From: Datisca glomerata | Lineage: Eukaryota > Streptophyta > Magnoliopsida > Cucurbitales > Datiscaceae | DNA length: 64,000 bases | Assembly (NCBI GenBank): GCA_003255025.1 | Contig: QANY01013337.1 | Coordinates: forward strand, 1,056,237-1,120,236 | Direction: 5' to 3' | Shown: piece by piece, positions 1-11,536 of the stretch | Position numbering within the stretch: the stretch's first letter is position 1 | Layout: each line of letters opens with the position of its first letter | Made by a program: the position numbers and the translations under genes | The notes under the pieces: model-generated | Databases searched by the model: none | What the model was told of the DNA's origin: nothing | The model's input: the letters and a program-made list of their open reading frames with translations, nothing else

Positions 1-1532
1 TGAAATAACTGTTCAAGAAAGAAGTGATCTCTTTTCTCGCTACCAGTGGATCCCCAAACATATTCCTTTCGATCCATCAACTAATTCCATTCTTGAATCT
101 CGTTCGTGAGATTGATCAAAATCAATATTTTTATGTATTCTTCTAATTTCTATGTGTATTAAACTACTACAGTATCATATATTTTATGATTTACTCGTTC
201 ATTTTCTTTTATTTATTGTTTTCTTTGTTAGATTTTTTTTCTTCATATGAATATAAAACTGGAAAGTCTATCTTTTCGTCGGTCGAAGCAAGAAATATAT
301 TTCGAATCTTTTTTCTATTTACTTCTATCTGTCAGAAAAAGGAGAATGAATTTCCTATTTTTTTTCTTTTTTATTGTATTGAATATTGAATTTAATAATA
401 AGAAACTGTAAATGAAAGTCTCGTTCTCGCATCCATTCTTGGTCACATTGTCGGAACAAAAATGTCATATGTATCAATATGGAAATATTTGGTACATGAA
501 TCCGTGACCTGACATGATCTGATATATAATCTATCTTATTTATATAGATAGAAAATATCTTCTATAGATAGAAAATTTTATTGTGTTATGGAATCAAAGA
601 AGATATTATAAATGGCTCATATGTTGTGACTTGGAATAAACCTTTCTCCACAGAGAAATGGAATATAAATTTCTTCCTATAGAACATAAGAGGATTTAAT
701 CAGAAATATCGATCACCAATTCCTAATGCAAAAGATCAGTAAAAAACCACCCATCTTAGACGTAGAGATTCTGGAAAATTAGAAAGAAAAATTCTCATAA
801 AAGAAACTGTTTCAGAAAAATGATCAGAAAGCAAATCGTTTCACACCCTATACAAATAAAAAAATAAACCGTTTGATGAAATTAGTATTACAAATCAGAA
901 AAATGCTCAAAAAATTGTAACGAATCAGAAAATTATACGACAAGCAACGTAAATTAACTAAAGCAAATCAAAACGCACAACAGTAAATCTAAATGTAAAT
1001 CAGTAAAACCAGATCTAAAACGTGAAGAAGGAATCACAGGGATGGCGTAAATGTAATGATCAACCTAACCCTATCTAAAAGACTAAGAGCATGAAGCCGA
1101 AGAGCAGTAAATAGATCTAAACATAGAGCAAATCAGAATGCAGAGCAGCAAATCTAAACATAAATCAGTAAACCAGATCTGAAGAAGGAATCGTGAAGAA
1201 GAACTGAAGAAGAAGAAGAAGCACATCGCGATTTTGCGAAGAACTAAAAAAGAAGAAGAAGCAGTTCGCGATTCACACAAACCTCTAGGACTTTCTGAAG
1301 AGATTTCAGCTTCAAAGATCAGCCAAGAAGAACTAGCGAAGAAGAAGCAGTTCATGAAGGAGATTCTTAAAACCTAGAGAAGAGGAGAAAGCTAAAAGTA
1401 GAGAGGAAGACTACTTTGTTTTTGTTTTTTAAGAGAAGGGAAAATTAAAAAATGAGCCCCACCCTAGTTTTTCAGTTTATATATGTAGTTAGAGATGCAA
1501 ACGGCTTCCTATTGAAGAGAATAGAAGAGAAA
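1..1532. other. AT-rich stretch with no supported gene
   Basis: I see no conserved protein in any frame here. The longest open frames (186-389 plus, 1,083-1,355 minus) are low-complexity F/S/L-rich translations of AT-rich or GAA-rich DNA. An imperfect internal duplication is visible: blocks containing a gtaaatcagtaaaaccagat-like string recur near 980-1,015 and 1,150-1,180. On the minus strand, 1,480-1,500 contains TATATAAAC followed by CT-rich DNA (about 1,380-1,200). That would fit a promoter and 5' UTR of a lost minus-strand gene, but no coding exon follows. Confidence 0.5.
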
Positions 1533-1538
1533 CTTCAC

Positions 1539-1717
1539 TAGGGTATAAAATGACGCCGTTTTGCATAGGAGCTTCGGTTCGATTCAAAATCATAATTTTC
1601 CAAACGAACCGAAACTACAGCCTGCCAGAAATATCGAACTGAGGTAACTTATATAACCGACCGAACTGACCATTTTTGGTTCGGTTCGGTCGATCCGGTA
1701 ACAAATTTTCACCCTTA
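1539..1717. mobile_element. Possible small TIR element (MITE-like)
   Basis: The left end reads TAGGGTATAAAAT and the right end, on the complementary strand, TAAGGGTGAAAATTTG, giving imperfect terminal inverted repeats. The hexamer cttcac directly abuts both ends (1,533-1,538 and 1,718-1,723). Subterminal DNA is rich in CCGAACCGAACC-like motifs, as in the two clearer hAT elements of this window. An 8-bp duplication, expected for hAT, cannot be aligned, so the class is uncertain. The left end may lie further upstream. Confidence 0.35.
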
Positions 1718-2118
1718 CTTCACCATAATTTTTTCATATTCTTCTGATTCAAACATTTCTCATAAGGAAAAATCACATGAATCGAGTGACTCACTCAACA
1801 TATGATTCAATTTTACAAGTAATATCGAAAACGAAATTGATATGAACCATATGATTCAACTCGTGAATCGCACAAATTTAACAACACTATTGTGACCTTG
1901 TGGGTATATGTCATAGAAGGGAGGAGAAAAAAAGAGAGCGAGAACAAGAGAATGACCTTTAACTTATTACTTTCATTTTCCATCTCTTCTAATAAAGTGA
2001 TGTTGGTTAGAAGATAAAAAAAATATAAACAATACTTAGAACAATGCGACATAAGAGTTGATATACATGTTCTCCATTCACTTGTAGTTTTTAATGATTT
2101 ACAACCTCTATTTATAGG
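1718..2118 (-). repeat. Probable C0 copia LTR, part left of the G1 insertion
   Basis: This is the left flank of gypsy element G1. Its last 26 or so bases (atgatttacaacctctatttatagg) recur at 27,073-27,099. The sequence right of G1 (12,015 onward) continues the match to 27,100-27,260. G1 therefore landed in a repeat whose related copy is at 27.0-27.3 kb. With copia coding remnants between the two copies, the likeliest reading is the two LTRs of copia element C0. Upstream of the last 26 bases the copies no longer align by eye, so the LTR start is not defined. Confidence 0.4.
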
Positions 2119-2584
2119 TGAACGTGATTAAATATCACCGTACGCGTGTCAAGATCTGAACCACATGTCATAGCCATAAGATCAGTTTAGACGATTGTAA
2201 GAAGGAAATTAGTCAGGACATGTGGCAAGCAAATATAGCAAGCCAGATGAGCATTTATCAAGGTCACTTAACATGCAGATTTAGTCCAAAATTTGAGGAA
2301 TATTGGGCTATCCCTAAAGTGAAGTTGAATCTTCCCTAAAACGGAAATATCCCCTAATATCAAGCCGAAAATACTTAGATATGGGAATATATCCCACAAT
2401 TTTCATAATCATTCCATATTAAAGATGTGATATGAGATTCTGTAAAAAGCTTATAAATAAAGGCTAATTGTAGGATTCATTCATCCATAGAATATCAAAT
2501 ACAAACTACGCTACTCCATTTCATCGTCTTCATTCTCTCAAGCTTTCTATTATTTTTCATGTGGGGGAGAAAAAATGCTTTACA
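2119..2584 (+). repeat. G1 5' LTR
   Basis: 466 bp, starting TGAACGTGATTAAATATCAC and ending TGCTTTACA. The same start and near-identical body recur at 11,537. It contains a TATA-like box (tataaata, 2,452-2,459) followed by an AT-rich leader, consistent with the LTR promoter. The right end is fixed by the primer-binding site, which starts four bases downstream. Confidence 0.9.
2452..2459 (+). promoter_or_regulatory. TATA-like box in G1 5' LTR
   Basis: The octamer tataaata lies about 130 bp before the LTR end, in the position expected of an LTR core promoter. The 3' LTR copy has decayed here to tgtaaata. Confidence 0.45.
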
Positions 2585-2587
2585 TTT

Positions 2588-2606
2588 TGGTACTTTCATT
2601 GAGAGC
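2588..2606 (+). other. G1 primer-binding site
   Basis: TGGTACTTTCATTGAGAGC lies three bases after the 5' LTR. It starts with TGG as a primer-binding site must, and it matches the G2 site (TGGTGCTTTCATTGAGAG) except for one base over 18. The priming tRNA was not identified. Confidence 0.75.
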
Positions 2607-2648
2607 TGAGAGAAAACTTTAAGAAAATAACCTCTCCAAAATTGAACG

Positions 2649-4090
2649 ATGCCTAGAAATAGGTCAGATACTGCTTCTCAACGAGGGAAATGGAACCAGG
2701 AATGGGGATGAGAATGTCAATCAACCCATTCCATCGACGGAGATACTCTAAATGATCATGAACAAGATGCAGAAGATAGAGCAGAGGAACGCTGAAGCAC
2801 TACGCATGGCGTGGTAGACCATGCAAGACCAATTCAATGATTTACAACGATAAGTTGTGCAGGCAAGAACGAAGGTGAGTCAGTGAACTAATCATGAAGA
2901 ATAGGAGATTCGTTCTGAGGAAACTAGGCGAGAGCACACGACACTACAATGAGAACAATATGAACGTGTGAGATGAGGATGCAAAAATCTAGTGCCAACT
3001 TCACACAAGAGGGATAGCGAGAGAATCATGTGCGCCGAAGGTTATGACTGAAGAGGCAATGCTAGAAAGGAAGATGATGGAGCTGAGGAACCTGGGGAGT
3101 GTAGGAAAGGCTGACATCGAGTCACTCACTCATACTCCACATAGTCCGGAAATCTTAATGGCCCCAGTACCAAGGAAGTTTATGTTGCCAAAGTTCAAGT
3201 GCTATGAGGGGAAGACCGATCCCATGGAGCATCTTAGGTGATTCAAACAAGTCATGGCGTTCATCAACATGAAGATGCATTGATGTGCCGAATGTTCCCC
3301 ACTAGCCTAGACGAGACGACTCTAAAATGGTATCATTCTCTTCCTGCTCATTCAATTACTAACATCACTGTCATGTTTACTCTGGTTTTAGAACAGTACT
3401 CCACATATTGGACGGTGATGGAAGATTCAGAATACCTTTTAACCATCTCTACCAAGAAAGGGTAATCCTGGGTGAGTACACCCACAGGTTTAAAGAACAA
3501 ATGACCAGGGTGGAAAATTATGATGATCGAGTCGCCAGGTTGGCTTTCAGACGAGGACTAGATCCGAACTCACCCCTCTTCGAGGATCTTTCAAAAGTCA
3601 AACCTTTGACCATGGCTGAGACGTTCTAGTGGGCGTAGGCCTATATTACGCTGGGAAAGGAAAATAAAGCCTGTTGAAACTAGAGGAAAGGAGGAATGAT
3701 GAGTCCCAGGAAGAATAGCATAATCACAGAACTGATAGAAAAAGGACTCAGAGGATAAAAAAGGATGACGAATGAGGTGACACTAAACGAGATAGAATTG
3801 AGAACCAGAAAAGGTATTCAGACGAGGTCCATCTTAGGGACAAGATTTATACTCCATTAACAGTGTCGATAAACCAATTCCTCGATATGATAAAAGATAA
3901 ACCATGGCTAAAGAGACCAACCCCGCTTACAAAGGAGCCGCATTACAAAGATAAGGATAAGTACTGCTCGTATCACAGAAAAGAAAAGGAAACCTGAGAT
4001 GAAGAGAAATGGGACAATGAGAAACAACAACTTCAGATCGTCGACACCATCATTGCATTAACCGAGCATGAGGGAACTAGTTGGAAGGAA
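2649..4090 (+). pseudogene. G1 gag (broken)
   Basis: The frame starts at the ATG at 2,649 (MPRNRSDT), the same start context as in G2 (MPRTRSNT). The capsid-like region is readable in pieces at 3,044-3,629. It includes PRKFMLPKFKCYEGKTDPMEHL, split by a stop before FKQVMAFINM, then MCRMFPTSLDETTLKWYHSLP, which is typical of plant gypsy gag. A remnant nucleocapsid CxxH patch (YCSYHRK) is near 3,960. Several stops and frameshifts separate the pieces, so no full Gag can be made. The role of the intact family protein is assembly of the virus-like particle. Confidence 0.8.
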
Positions 4091-4690
4091 ATGAAGATGT
4101 ATTGCAAGAAACTAATGTTGGAGGAAAACTGGGAGCGGGGAAACACATCGAATGATGGCGAAAGCCTACCACTGATATTTGATGACCTGGATCTGAAGCA
4201 TGACGAGCGCCATAATGACGCCTTAGTCATTTCAATCCAAGTTAGGATTTGCTTATTAAAAAGGGTGTTGATTGATGATAGGAGTACCATCAATGTCCTA
4301 CCCCAATCCACGCTTGAGAAGATGGCTATGGGAAATCTATAGCTACAACGACCCCCACAACCATTGATAGGCTTCAACGGAGTAGTTAGTTACTCTGAGG
4401 AAATTGTAGTTCTTCCTGTTAACGCTCAACCCTATAACTGCCTCATAGAATTTATAGTATTGACACGTCATCTCCCTATAACGCTATCTTGGGAAGAACC
4501 TGGTTACATAAGATGAGAGTTGTACCATCAACATTCTACCAAGTACTGAAGTACCAATCTCTAGAAGGGATAAAGACCATCAGGGGAGATCAGACAGCTG
4601 CACGAATCTGTGCAATTAACGCGTTAGACTCGACGAAAAGAAAAACAAACAGTAAGCAAGTGGATGATCTAATGGTTGCTACATAACAAT
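4091..4690 (+). pseudogene. G1 aspartic protease region (broken)
   Basis: The first part reads DALVISIQVRICLLKRVLID followed by DRSTINVLPQSTLEKM. This is the plant gypsy aspartic protease fold with the active-site triad altered: the expected D-G-S/T has become D-R-S. The downstream block AILGRTWLHKMRVVPSTFYQ is in another frame at about 4,480-4,550. It is the conserved end of the domain and is also present in G2. The altered catalytic motif and the stop at about 4,340 make it non-functional. Confidence 0.75.
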
Positions 4691-4878
4691 AGCAATCATA
4701 GGGAGACGGACATGTGGGCCCAAGGTACGAGGTAGCTGAAGAAACCGAACCCATTTTCTTGGATGAAGAAATGCAGAAGATGACCAATATTGGGACCCAC
4801 CAAGAATGGACAGAAAAAGAGCGGCTGATAGGATTCTTTCGAGAAAAAAAGGATATATTTGCAAACACGACCTAAGAT

Positions 4879-6050
4879 ATGCGAGGTATACCTAAAAATA
4901 TAATATGTCATAAACTAAATACTGATCCTACTGTCACGCCAGTAAAGCAACATAAAAGGAGTTTCGCGCTAGAACAGAATATGGCCATTAAAAAAGAAGT
5001 CGACATGTTGCTAAAAGCGGACTTCATCAGGGAAGTAGATTACCCTGAGTGGCTTGTGAACGTTGTCATGGTTAAGAAGAAGAATGTGAATTGCAAAATC
5101 TGCATAGATTTTACAGATCTGAATAAAGCCTGCCCCAAAGATGAATATCCGATGCCGAGAATAGATCAGATGATGGATGCCACTTCGGGACACGACCTCC
5201 TAAGCTTCATGGATGCCTTCTCTAGATATAACCAGCGAAAATGTTTTAACCTTATCAGGAAAATATGTCTTTTATAACTAAACAAGGTACTTTTTGTTAC
5301 AAAGTAATGTTGTTTGGTTTGAAAAATGCAGGTACTACTTACCAGAGGTTGGTGAACAAAATCTTCTGAAAACATATCGTGAAAACCATGGAGGTCTCTG
5401 TGGACTATATGCTAGTGAAGAGCTATGAATGGGAAGATCACATCAAATACCTCAATGAAACTTTCTCAATCCTGAGGGAAAGCTCCATGAAATTGAATCC
5501 AGAGATATTCACCTTTGAAACGGTAGCGAGAAAATTCTTAGGACACTTAGTCACACAACGAGGAATTGAAGTCAACCTGGACCAGGTGAAAGCCATAATG
5601 GATATGAGATCCCCTCGAAACTGTAAAGAAATACAAGGTCTGACTAGGAGATTAGTCGTGCTAAATAGGTTCCTTTCAAGGTTAATTGACAAATGCAAAC
5701 CCTTCTTTGCAAAATTAAGAAAGAAATTCATAAACGGATGGGATGAAGAGTGTGAAAAAGCTCTTATCCATTATTATCAAAACCAAAACCTGGAGAACCA
5801 TTGTTCTTATATGTAGCCATGTCGCAGACAACTGTCAGTGCTATTTTGATAAAAGAAGAAGAAAGAAGACAGCAACCAATATATTTCATAAGCAAAAGCT
5901 TGGTGGCGGCTGAGACCCGTTACAAAAGAAGGGAGAAACTAATACTGGCCATCATGGTGGTAGCACGGAAACTAAGGCCTTACTTTTAAGCACATAGCAT
6001 AAACGTGCTAACAAATTTAGAGATCAAAAGCCTCCTACATTCACTCGAGG
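4879..6050 (+). pseudogene. G1 reverse transcriptase and RNase H (broken)
   Basis: The RT core is readable at 4,879-5,277 (KADFIREVDYPEWLVNVVMV, then CIDFTDLNKACPKDEYPMPR). It continues in another frame at 5,379-5,816. The YVDDMLVK catalytic box has decayed to SVDYMLVK, so one catalytic aspartate is lost. The connection and RNase H region follows at 5,801-5,989 (AILIKEEERRQQPIYFISKS). A frameshift at about 5,280 and several stops break the frame. The gypsy-type order (RT then RNase H, before integrase) is clear. Confidence 0.85.
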
Positions 6051-6069
6051 TCAGCGGAAGAATGGAAAA

Positions 6070-6880
6070 ATGGGTGATAGAATTAAATCAGTGCGAATAT
6101 ACTACGAGCTGATGATGTCAATTAAAGGGCAAGTTTTAGTTGACTTCGTAGCTGATTTCACTGCTGACAATAGGGAAGAAGTTGATAACAAACCACATGC
6201 CACTGGAAATGGAAAATGGGAGCTGGTCGATGAAGCCTCAAACAATAAGGGAGCCGAAGCCAGGCTGTGCTACAGACTTCGTTTGGTGAAATGCTAGAGC
6301 ACTCCATTTCATTTGGATTCAATGCCTCAAACAACGAGGTGAAATATGAAGCTTTAGTAGCAAGAATCTTCTCACTAAGAGAGTTGGAGGTAAATGAAGT
6401 AAAAATATTATGTGATTCAATGCTAGTTGTGAAGCAGGTCACGATAGGGTTCACGGTAAAAGATGAAGAATGATCAGTTATATGCAACGGGCAAAAGAAC
6501 TGTTGAGACAATTTAAGAGTTTCGAAATCCATCAAGTCCCAAGAGCGAAGAACATACACGCGAATGCATCGAAAAATATGGGATCTTTGCTACAACTCTC
6601 ACGTAAACGGAAAGTGCCAATCGAGTTTCTCGAAAAACCAAGTATCATAGTAAAAGAAGTAGAGGATGTGGAAATTGAGAAGGAGCCAAACTGGCACGAT
6701 GATGTGATCCGCTACTTGACAGAAGGAATACTTCCGGATGACAAGCTTTATTTAAGGAAAACTCAACAACAAAGCACCAGGTACTGCTTAATCAATAATA
6801 AGTTTTATAAACGATTCTTTTCAGGTTCATATTTAAAATGCCTACAGGAGAAGGAAGCTCAATATATGCTAGTATAAATA
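6070..6880 (+). pseudogene. G1 second RNase H-like domain and pre-integrase segment
   Basis: The piece at 6,267-6,473 reads SISFGFNASNNEVKYEALVA followed by RIFSLRELEVNEVKILCDSM. This is the RVT_3-type RNase H found downstream of the first RNase H in Tat-lineage elements. It is followed (6,470-6,877) by the linker LKCLQEKEAQYML that leads into the integrase zinc finger. G2 has the same blocks on the minus strand (about 21,330-20,960 and 20,700). Frames are broken. Confidence 0.75.
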
Positions 6881-7905
6881 CACGAAGGGGTATTTGGAAA
6901 CCATATCGGGGGGCAGGTCCTTGGCGCACAAAATATTGAACGAGTGGTATTATTGATCGAAAATACAATAAGACGCCAAGCAATACGTAAAGAAGTGTGA
7001 CAAATGTCGAAGATTTACACTTGTTGTCAAGATGGTCTTCGACGAGCTAAATACCTTGGCCAGTATATGGTCATTCATGTAGTGGGCCCTCGACATTTTT
7101 GGGCCACTCCCAATGGCTCCCGCTGAGAAACGTTTCTTATTAGTAGCAACAGACTACTTCATATAGTGGATCGAAGCTGGAGCATTCATGGGGATTCGTG
7201 AGGAAGAGGTGAGAGGATTTCTATGGAAGAATATAGTATGTCGGTACGGGATCCCACAAGTTCTTATCTCTCACAACAGACTTCCGTTCACTGGTAAAAT
7301 GATGAAATTTTTTGTGGAGACATGAAAATCATTAACCGGTTCTCCATTCTGTATTAACCACAAGGGAATGGGCAAGCCGAGAGATTCAACTGAATTATAC
7401 TCGACAATATAAAGAAACAACTAGAATTGGCTAAAGGCATATGGGTAGAAGAACTCCCGACAGTATTATGGGCATACAAAATGACTCCTAGAGAGGCAAC
7501 ATTCGAAACACCATTCGCCCTACCATACAGAACATAAATAGTAATACCAGTTAGAATCAGAATTATGACTATAAGATCATAGCTAAATGGAAAGCAGAAC
7601 GAGAAACTATTGAAAGAAAACCTAGATCTACTGAAAGAAAAGAGAGAGGTTGTTTTAGTCCGAATGGCCATCTACAATCGAAAAGGAAGGCTTACTTTAG
7701 GAAGAGAATCAAAGAAGGGAGGTCCAGAAAGGGGACTTAGTGTTGAAAAAGATATTTCAAATTGAAGGGAAGCCCGGACCAACCTGAGAAGGGCAATAAA
7801 TCGTTAATGGAATAGGCAATAGTGGTTACAATTACTTGGCAACTGAGGAAGGAACAAATCTGGAAAAATCGTGGAATGTTGACCACTTGAAAAAGTACTT
7901 TGTTT
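6880..7905 (+). pseudogene. G1 integrase (broken)
   Basis: The zinc-binding entry IHEGVFGNHIGG and RKE-CDKC are readable near 6,880-7,010. The catalytic core start (DIFGPLPMAPAEKRFLLVAT) is at about 7,090-7,150, with [18 protein letters not shown] and [20 protein letters not shown] downstream to 7,530. The C-terminal end, WNVDHLKKYF, is at about 7,875-7,905. Stops interrupt several blocks. An open frame on the opposite strand at 7,354-7,671 is only a shadow. Confidence 0.8.
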
Positions 7906-8019
7906 AAGTTTTTTTCTCTTTGAACATTGTTATAGTGAATAATTCTTCATGTGGTTTTTTCTCCCCGCAAGGGGTTTTCCATGTAAAAATTTATGTTAAT
8001 TCTCCTCCCTTCCCTTTGA

Positions 8020-8427
8020 TAAAATGTGGAAACTAAAGATCGACGGCCTTGTGGCCTAAGCCCTTGGGAATAGGGAAACATGTTCCCTAAAATGTGAAAA
8101 CTAATGGTCGGCGGTCTTATGGCCTAAGCACTTGGGAACGGGGAAACACGTTCCCTAAAATATGAAAACTAAAGGTCGGCGGTCTTGTGGCCTAAGCCCT
8201 TGGGAACGGGGAAACCTGTTTCTTTAACTGTGGAAACTAAAGGTCGGCGATCTTGTGGCCTATGTCATTGGGAACGAGGAAACCTGTTTCCTAAAATGTG
8301 GAAACCAAAAGTCAACGGTCTTGTGGCCTAAGCCATTGAGAGTGGGGACACCTTCTCTCTAAAATGTGAAATTTAAAAGGTTGGAGGTCTTGTTGCTTAA
8401 GCTCTTGAGAGCGGGAGAATCCCTCTC
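8020..8427 (+). repeat. 68-bp tandem repeat, six units, in G1
   Basis: Six successive units begin with taaaatgtg or close variants and carry ggtcggcggtcttgtggcct followed by aagccnttgggaacgggg. The spacing is about 68 bp, giving 408 bp in total. The array lies between integrase and the antisense ORF. A related array is at the equivalent place in G2 (about 19,240-19,600), so the repeat is an ancestral part of this element family. Confidence 0.85.
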
Positions 8428-8483
8428 TAAAATGTGGAAAATATAGAAGTATGGGAAAATGGGAGTATGAGCAAATGAGAAAA

Positions 8484-8745
8484 ATCAAATAAGGTGGAAA
8501 CGGGACGAGAAGCTCTAACAAACGCCTAAATACATGAAAACGGGAATGATTAAACAAAGTGGGAACGAGACGTGAAGTGAAAAAATGCCCAAGTGCGTGA
8601 TAGCGAAAATGATCAATAAGGTGGAAACAGGACGTGAAGCGGACAAACGCCTAAGCATGTGAAAATGAAAATGATCAAATAAGGTGGAAACAGAATGTGA
8701 AACTTTCACAAATGCACACGTATGTGAAGATGGGAAATCGATCAG
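8484..8745 (+). repeat. About 63-bp tandem repeat, four units, in G1
   Basis: Units contain atcaaataaggtggaaacag followed by gacgtgaag, then (c)aaacgcctaag and a string ending in gaaaatg. Four imperfect copies follow directly after the 68-bp array. I see no coding function. Confidence 0.7.
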
Positions 8746-8984
8746 AAAATATAATAAAGGAATCCTAAGATAAAGGGCATCGTTCACAGGAAAAGGCATC
8801 TAAAAGCACTATAAGCAGAAATTTCTTTTAGATTTTGTTCTTTAAACGTTAAGTTAGAATAATTAAAAGTTTAGCCAAGAACTCAGATTAGCAAAAGGAA
8901 ATTTGTTTCATTAATAATTCTGAAAAGTACAGTTAAGGACAAACAAAGCGTAGGAAAATCAATACAAGAAATCAAAAGGGAACG

Positions 8985-11000
8985 CTATATCCAAGCTTCA
9001 TCATTTCCCAGGGAAGGAAGATCAGTAATGGCACCCTTAATGGAGGCATCCTGCTCAGAACATGATGCAAGAAGATGGCACAGAGTCATATGGGGAAGTA
9101 TTTTTGCTAGGTTATCTGTGCAGCCTGCACTGTAAACCATCTCTTCAGTTTTCTCGAAAAGTGCTTGGTATTCCTCTCTGACCAATTTCTCCCATTCCTT
9201 TGCCTGAGCCTTAGACAACTTAGTTGCCTTCAACTTCTCAGCCTCCTCAGCTATAGCCCCTTCAGGAAATTGACAGTCTGGGAATGATCCTCAGTTGATT
9301 TGTTGAAAGCACTTTGAAGCTCAGCTTTTGCCTTCTTTAGCCCTTGGTTGTCAGCTAGAGCTTCCTCCAAGGCACCTTGGCACATAGTTGCCTTCTTCCT
9401 CCAAGTGGGAGCCTCGTGCTCCGTAGTAAGATAATGCTCTTAGAGAGCATTATGGTAGATGATGGCCTAAAAATGAGAGAAAGAAGAATGATATTAGCCA
9501 ACATTACTCCAAAAAAGAAGGAGAAGAAAGATACTATAAGCGGGAAAAGTTAGGAGACTATTACCTTCATTAAACCATGTCTCAAAGAGTAGAGCTGGTT
9601 GCCAGCAGACATCCCTCGAGCATGCGCCATATCACCCTCAAATTGAATTCCCCGTACCACGATGTGTGAAGAGCGGGGATAGTGGAGGAAACTCATCGAA
9701 GCCAAAACGGGAGAAGCCACAGCAAAATACATGCACCTTCATAAAGGAGGATCTTCAGCCTCTCCTTGGGAGCTGAAATAATTGGAAGGAACATACTCCT
9801 TTTCAGTAGCAGGAGGAGGATGAGAAAACACGCAAGGACCAGTCTCATCCCTCGACTCGGCTGAATCAGTTTCAGCGATGGGACTGCTATGCACAAAGGG
9901 TGGTGGTTGCACCGGAATCCCAGATGAACTAGAGGTGTCTGTTCTTGGATGAACATTTCTCTCATCCTCTACTGCTCCTAAAATTATGCTCTGGATGCCC
10001 TTTGACATATCTTCAGGATTGGGAATATTTTGAAACAAATCTTCAATCTCCTCATCCTCTCACTCGGAATCAGTGGAAACATGGGTGCTAGAAATTGAAA
10101 CTGGGTGGAAGGTGGGGATATCAAGAGCTCAGGTGAGGAAGGGAGAGAAGTCTGTGCAGACGCAGTACAACATGAGTCACGACTGGGACATAGGCAAATT
10201 CTACTTATCTCCAAGGATCTACAAGATCATTTCAGTCCTATTTTCAGCAACAAAAAGCCAGGTTGATCTTGTCGATAGAAGACTTTGACAGGTATGGTTT
10301 CTTGTTCTTCTTAGGACCTACACGAAGGACAATTTATCAGAAATGAAACAAACAAAAAAGTAAAAATTAGAAAATGGCAAAGAATGGGAGCTCCAGCATC
10401 TTACTGAAAACACCCTAACTTCTGGGGATAGTCCTAGGACAATCACTAATCTAGTTCCTGCCGATCAATAAGGTATCATGTTCCCATCCTTTATCCCCTT
10501 TTGGAAAGGCGATTATCAACTTTCCTCTTGGCTCAAAAGGATGAGGAACAAGGTAATAACTCTCATTCTTATATTTGACTATATAGCAACGACGAAGTTC
10601 ATCTACTCCTAAATCTAAATTGTGCCTTCTACTCAAGGCTTCAAAACCTAAGAGAACCCTATACAAACTAAGGGTAAATTGGAAAGGGGCTAAACCTACA
10701 GTATGGAAAAATTCCTGTAAGAAGGGGGGGATGGGAGTTTGAGACCTAATGCTATGCACATTGGGCTTAGGGTTATGTGATAAGGAGGAGAATAAGGTAT
10801 TCTAGCAACGTTACTCTCTCCTAACCCATAAACGACATCAGGGGGAAAAGAATTCCGATCAGAGTCTATGAAACGGTTGAGTTTCTCTTGGGATCTGACT
10901 AGGAGAATGCTAGGCCTGAAAACAATTGCTTCCTCCTTGGTAGAAGGAGAAAAAATGAAAAAGATGGATTGAATAAGAAGAAGAAAAATGAGGAAGAAAA
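8985..11000 (-). pseudogene. G1 antisense ORF (putative gypsy-type transposon protein)
   Basis: On the strand opposite to gag-pol, a degraded ORF is readable in blocks. The first is LLVRSQEKLNRFIDSDRNSF then PPDVVYGLGE (about 10,905-10,820). The second, at 10,730-10,451, is GLAPFQFTLSLYRVLLGFEA then LDLGVDELRRCYIVKYKNES. A charged, probably coiled-coil C-terminus ends with a stop at 8,985 (KAQAKEWEKLVREEYQALFE). G2 has the same blocks at 16,716-18,746. The N-terminal part resembles the plant domain family called 'putative gypsy type transposon' (Transposase_28). Antisense ORFs at this place are known in Tat elements; their function is not established. Confidence 0.65.
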
Positions 11001-11490
11001 ATGGGAATGGAGGTTGAAAGTAAGAAAATGAAATGGAATAGTTCTCCTTTAATAGGCAGCAAACTCCAAAAAGATGTAAAAAAATTCCTAATTCTAAAAA
11101 GAAGAGGTGAAAAGACAATCATGATTGATAGACATAAGAACTAAACCGATGTGAGTACGGGAAAAAAATGAGAAAATGCCAATTGGAAATAAGGGAAAAT
11201 GATATCTTCTAAACTCTCTTTTTCCAAGAAAGGAAAGCTGGCAACGGGAATGCGTAATGACAATAAGATATGATCTATAGTTCTGAAAGGCAAGGTATGG
11301 GGGATACATGTGAAAGAATTGAAATAAATGTCAGTGAGAATGGGAAATGAAGCATCGCAGCCTATAGGTGCGTATTCCTTTTTGCTTACTTTATTATTAC
11401 TTTTGTGACGTTAATAATTGTAGGTCTCAGAAAAGAGTGCCAAAAAGGTAGTGGAATCACATCGTGTCTTCTTGAGAAACATACTATAAT

Positions 11491-11528
11491 CATTACACCT
11501 CAACAAATAGAATTTTGTTGAGTGTAAT
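11491..11528. other. Hairpin next to the G1 3' LTR
   Basis: The inverted repeat attacacctcaacaaa / ttttgttgagtgtaat pairs over about 15 bases with one bulged C and a short AT loop. It ends 8 bp before the 3' LTR. The intervening aaggtaaa is the place of the polypurine tract. An equivalent hairpin is present at the same distance in G2 (16,130-16,168). Confidence 0.7.
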
Positions 11529-11536
11529 AAGGTAAA

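Noticed and set aside
186..389. 67-codon plus-strand ORF
   Set aside because: Low-complexity F/L/S translation of AT-rich DNA with no motif and no gene context.
1..720. Possible plastid-derived segment
   Set aside because: The texture (AT-rich, TATAGATAG strings) reminded me of plastid spacer DNA, but I could not match any plastid gene or name a spacer. A BLASTN against plastomes would settle it.
1083..1355. 90-codon minus-strand ORF rich in F and S
   Set aside because: It is a translation of gaagaagaa-type repeats; poly-F/S runs arise from the repeat and no domain is visible.
7354..7671. 105-codon minus-strand ORF
   Set aside because: Exact antisense of the G1 integrase region; a shadow frame.
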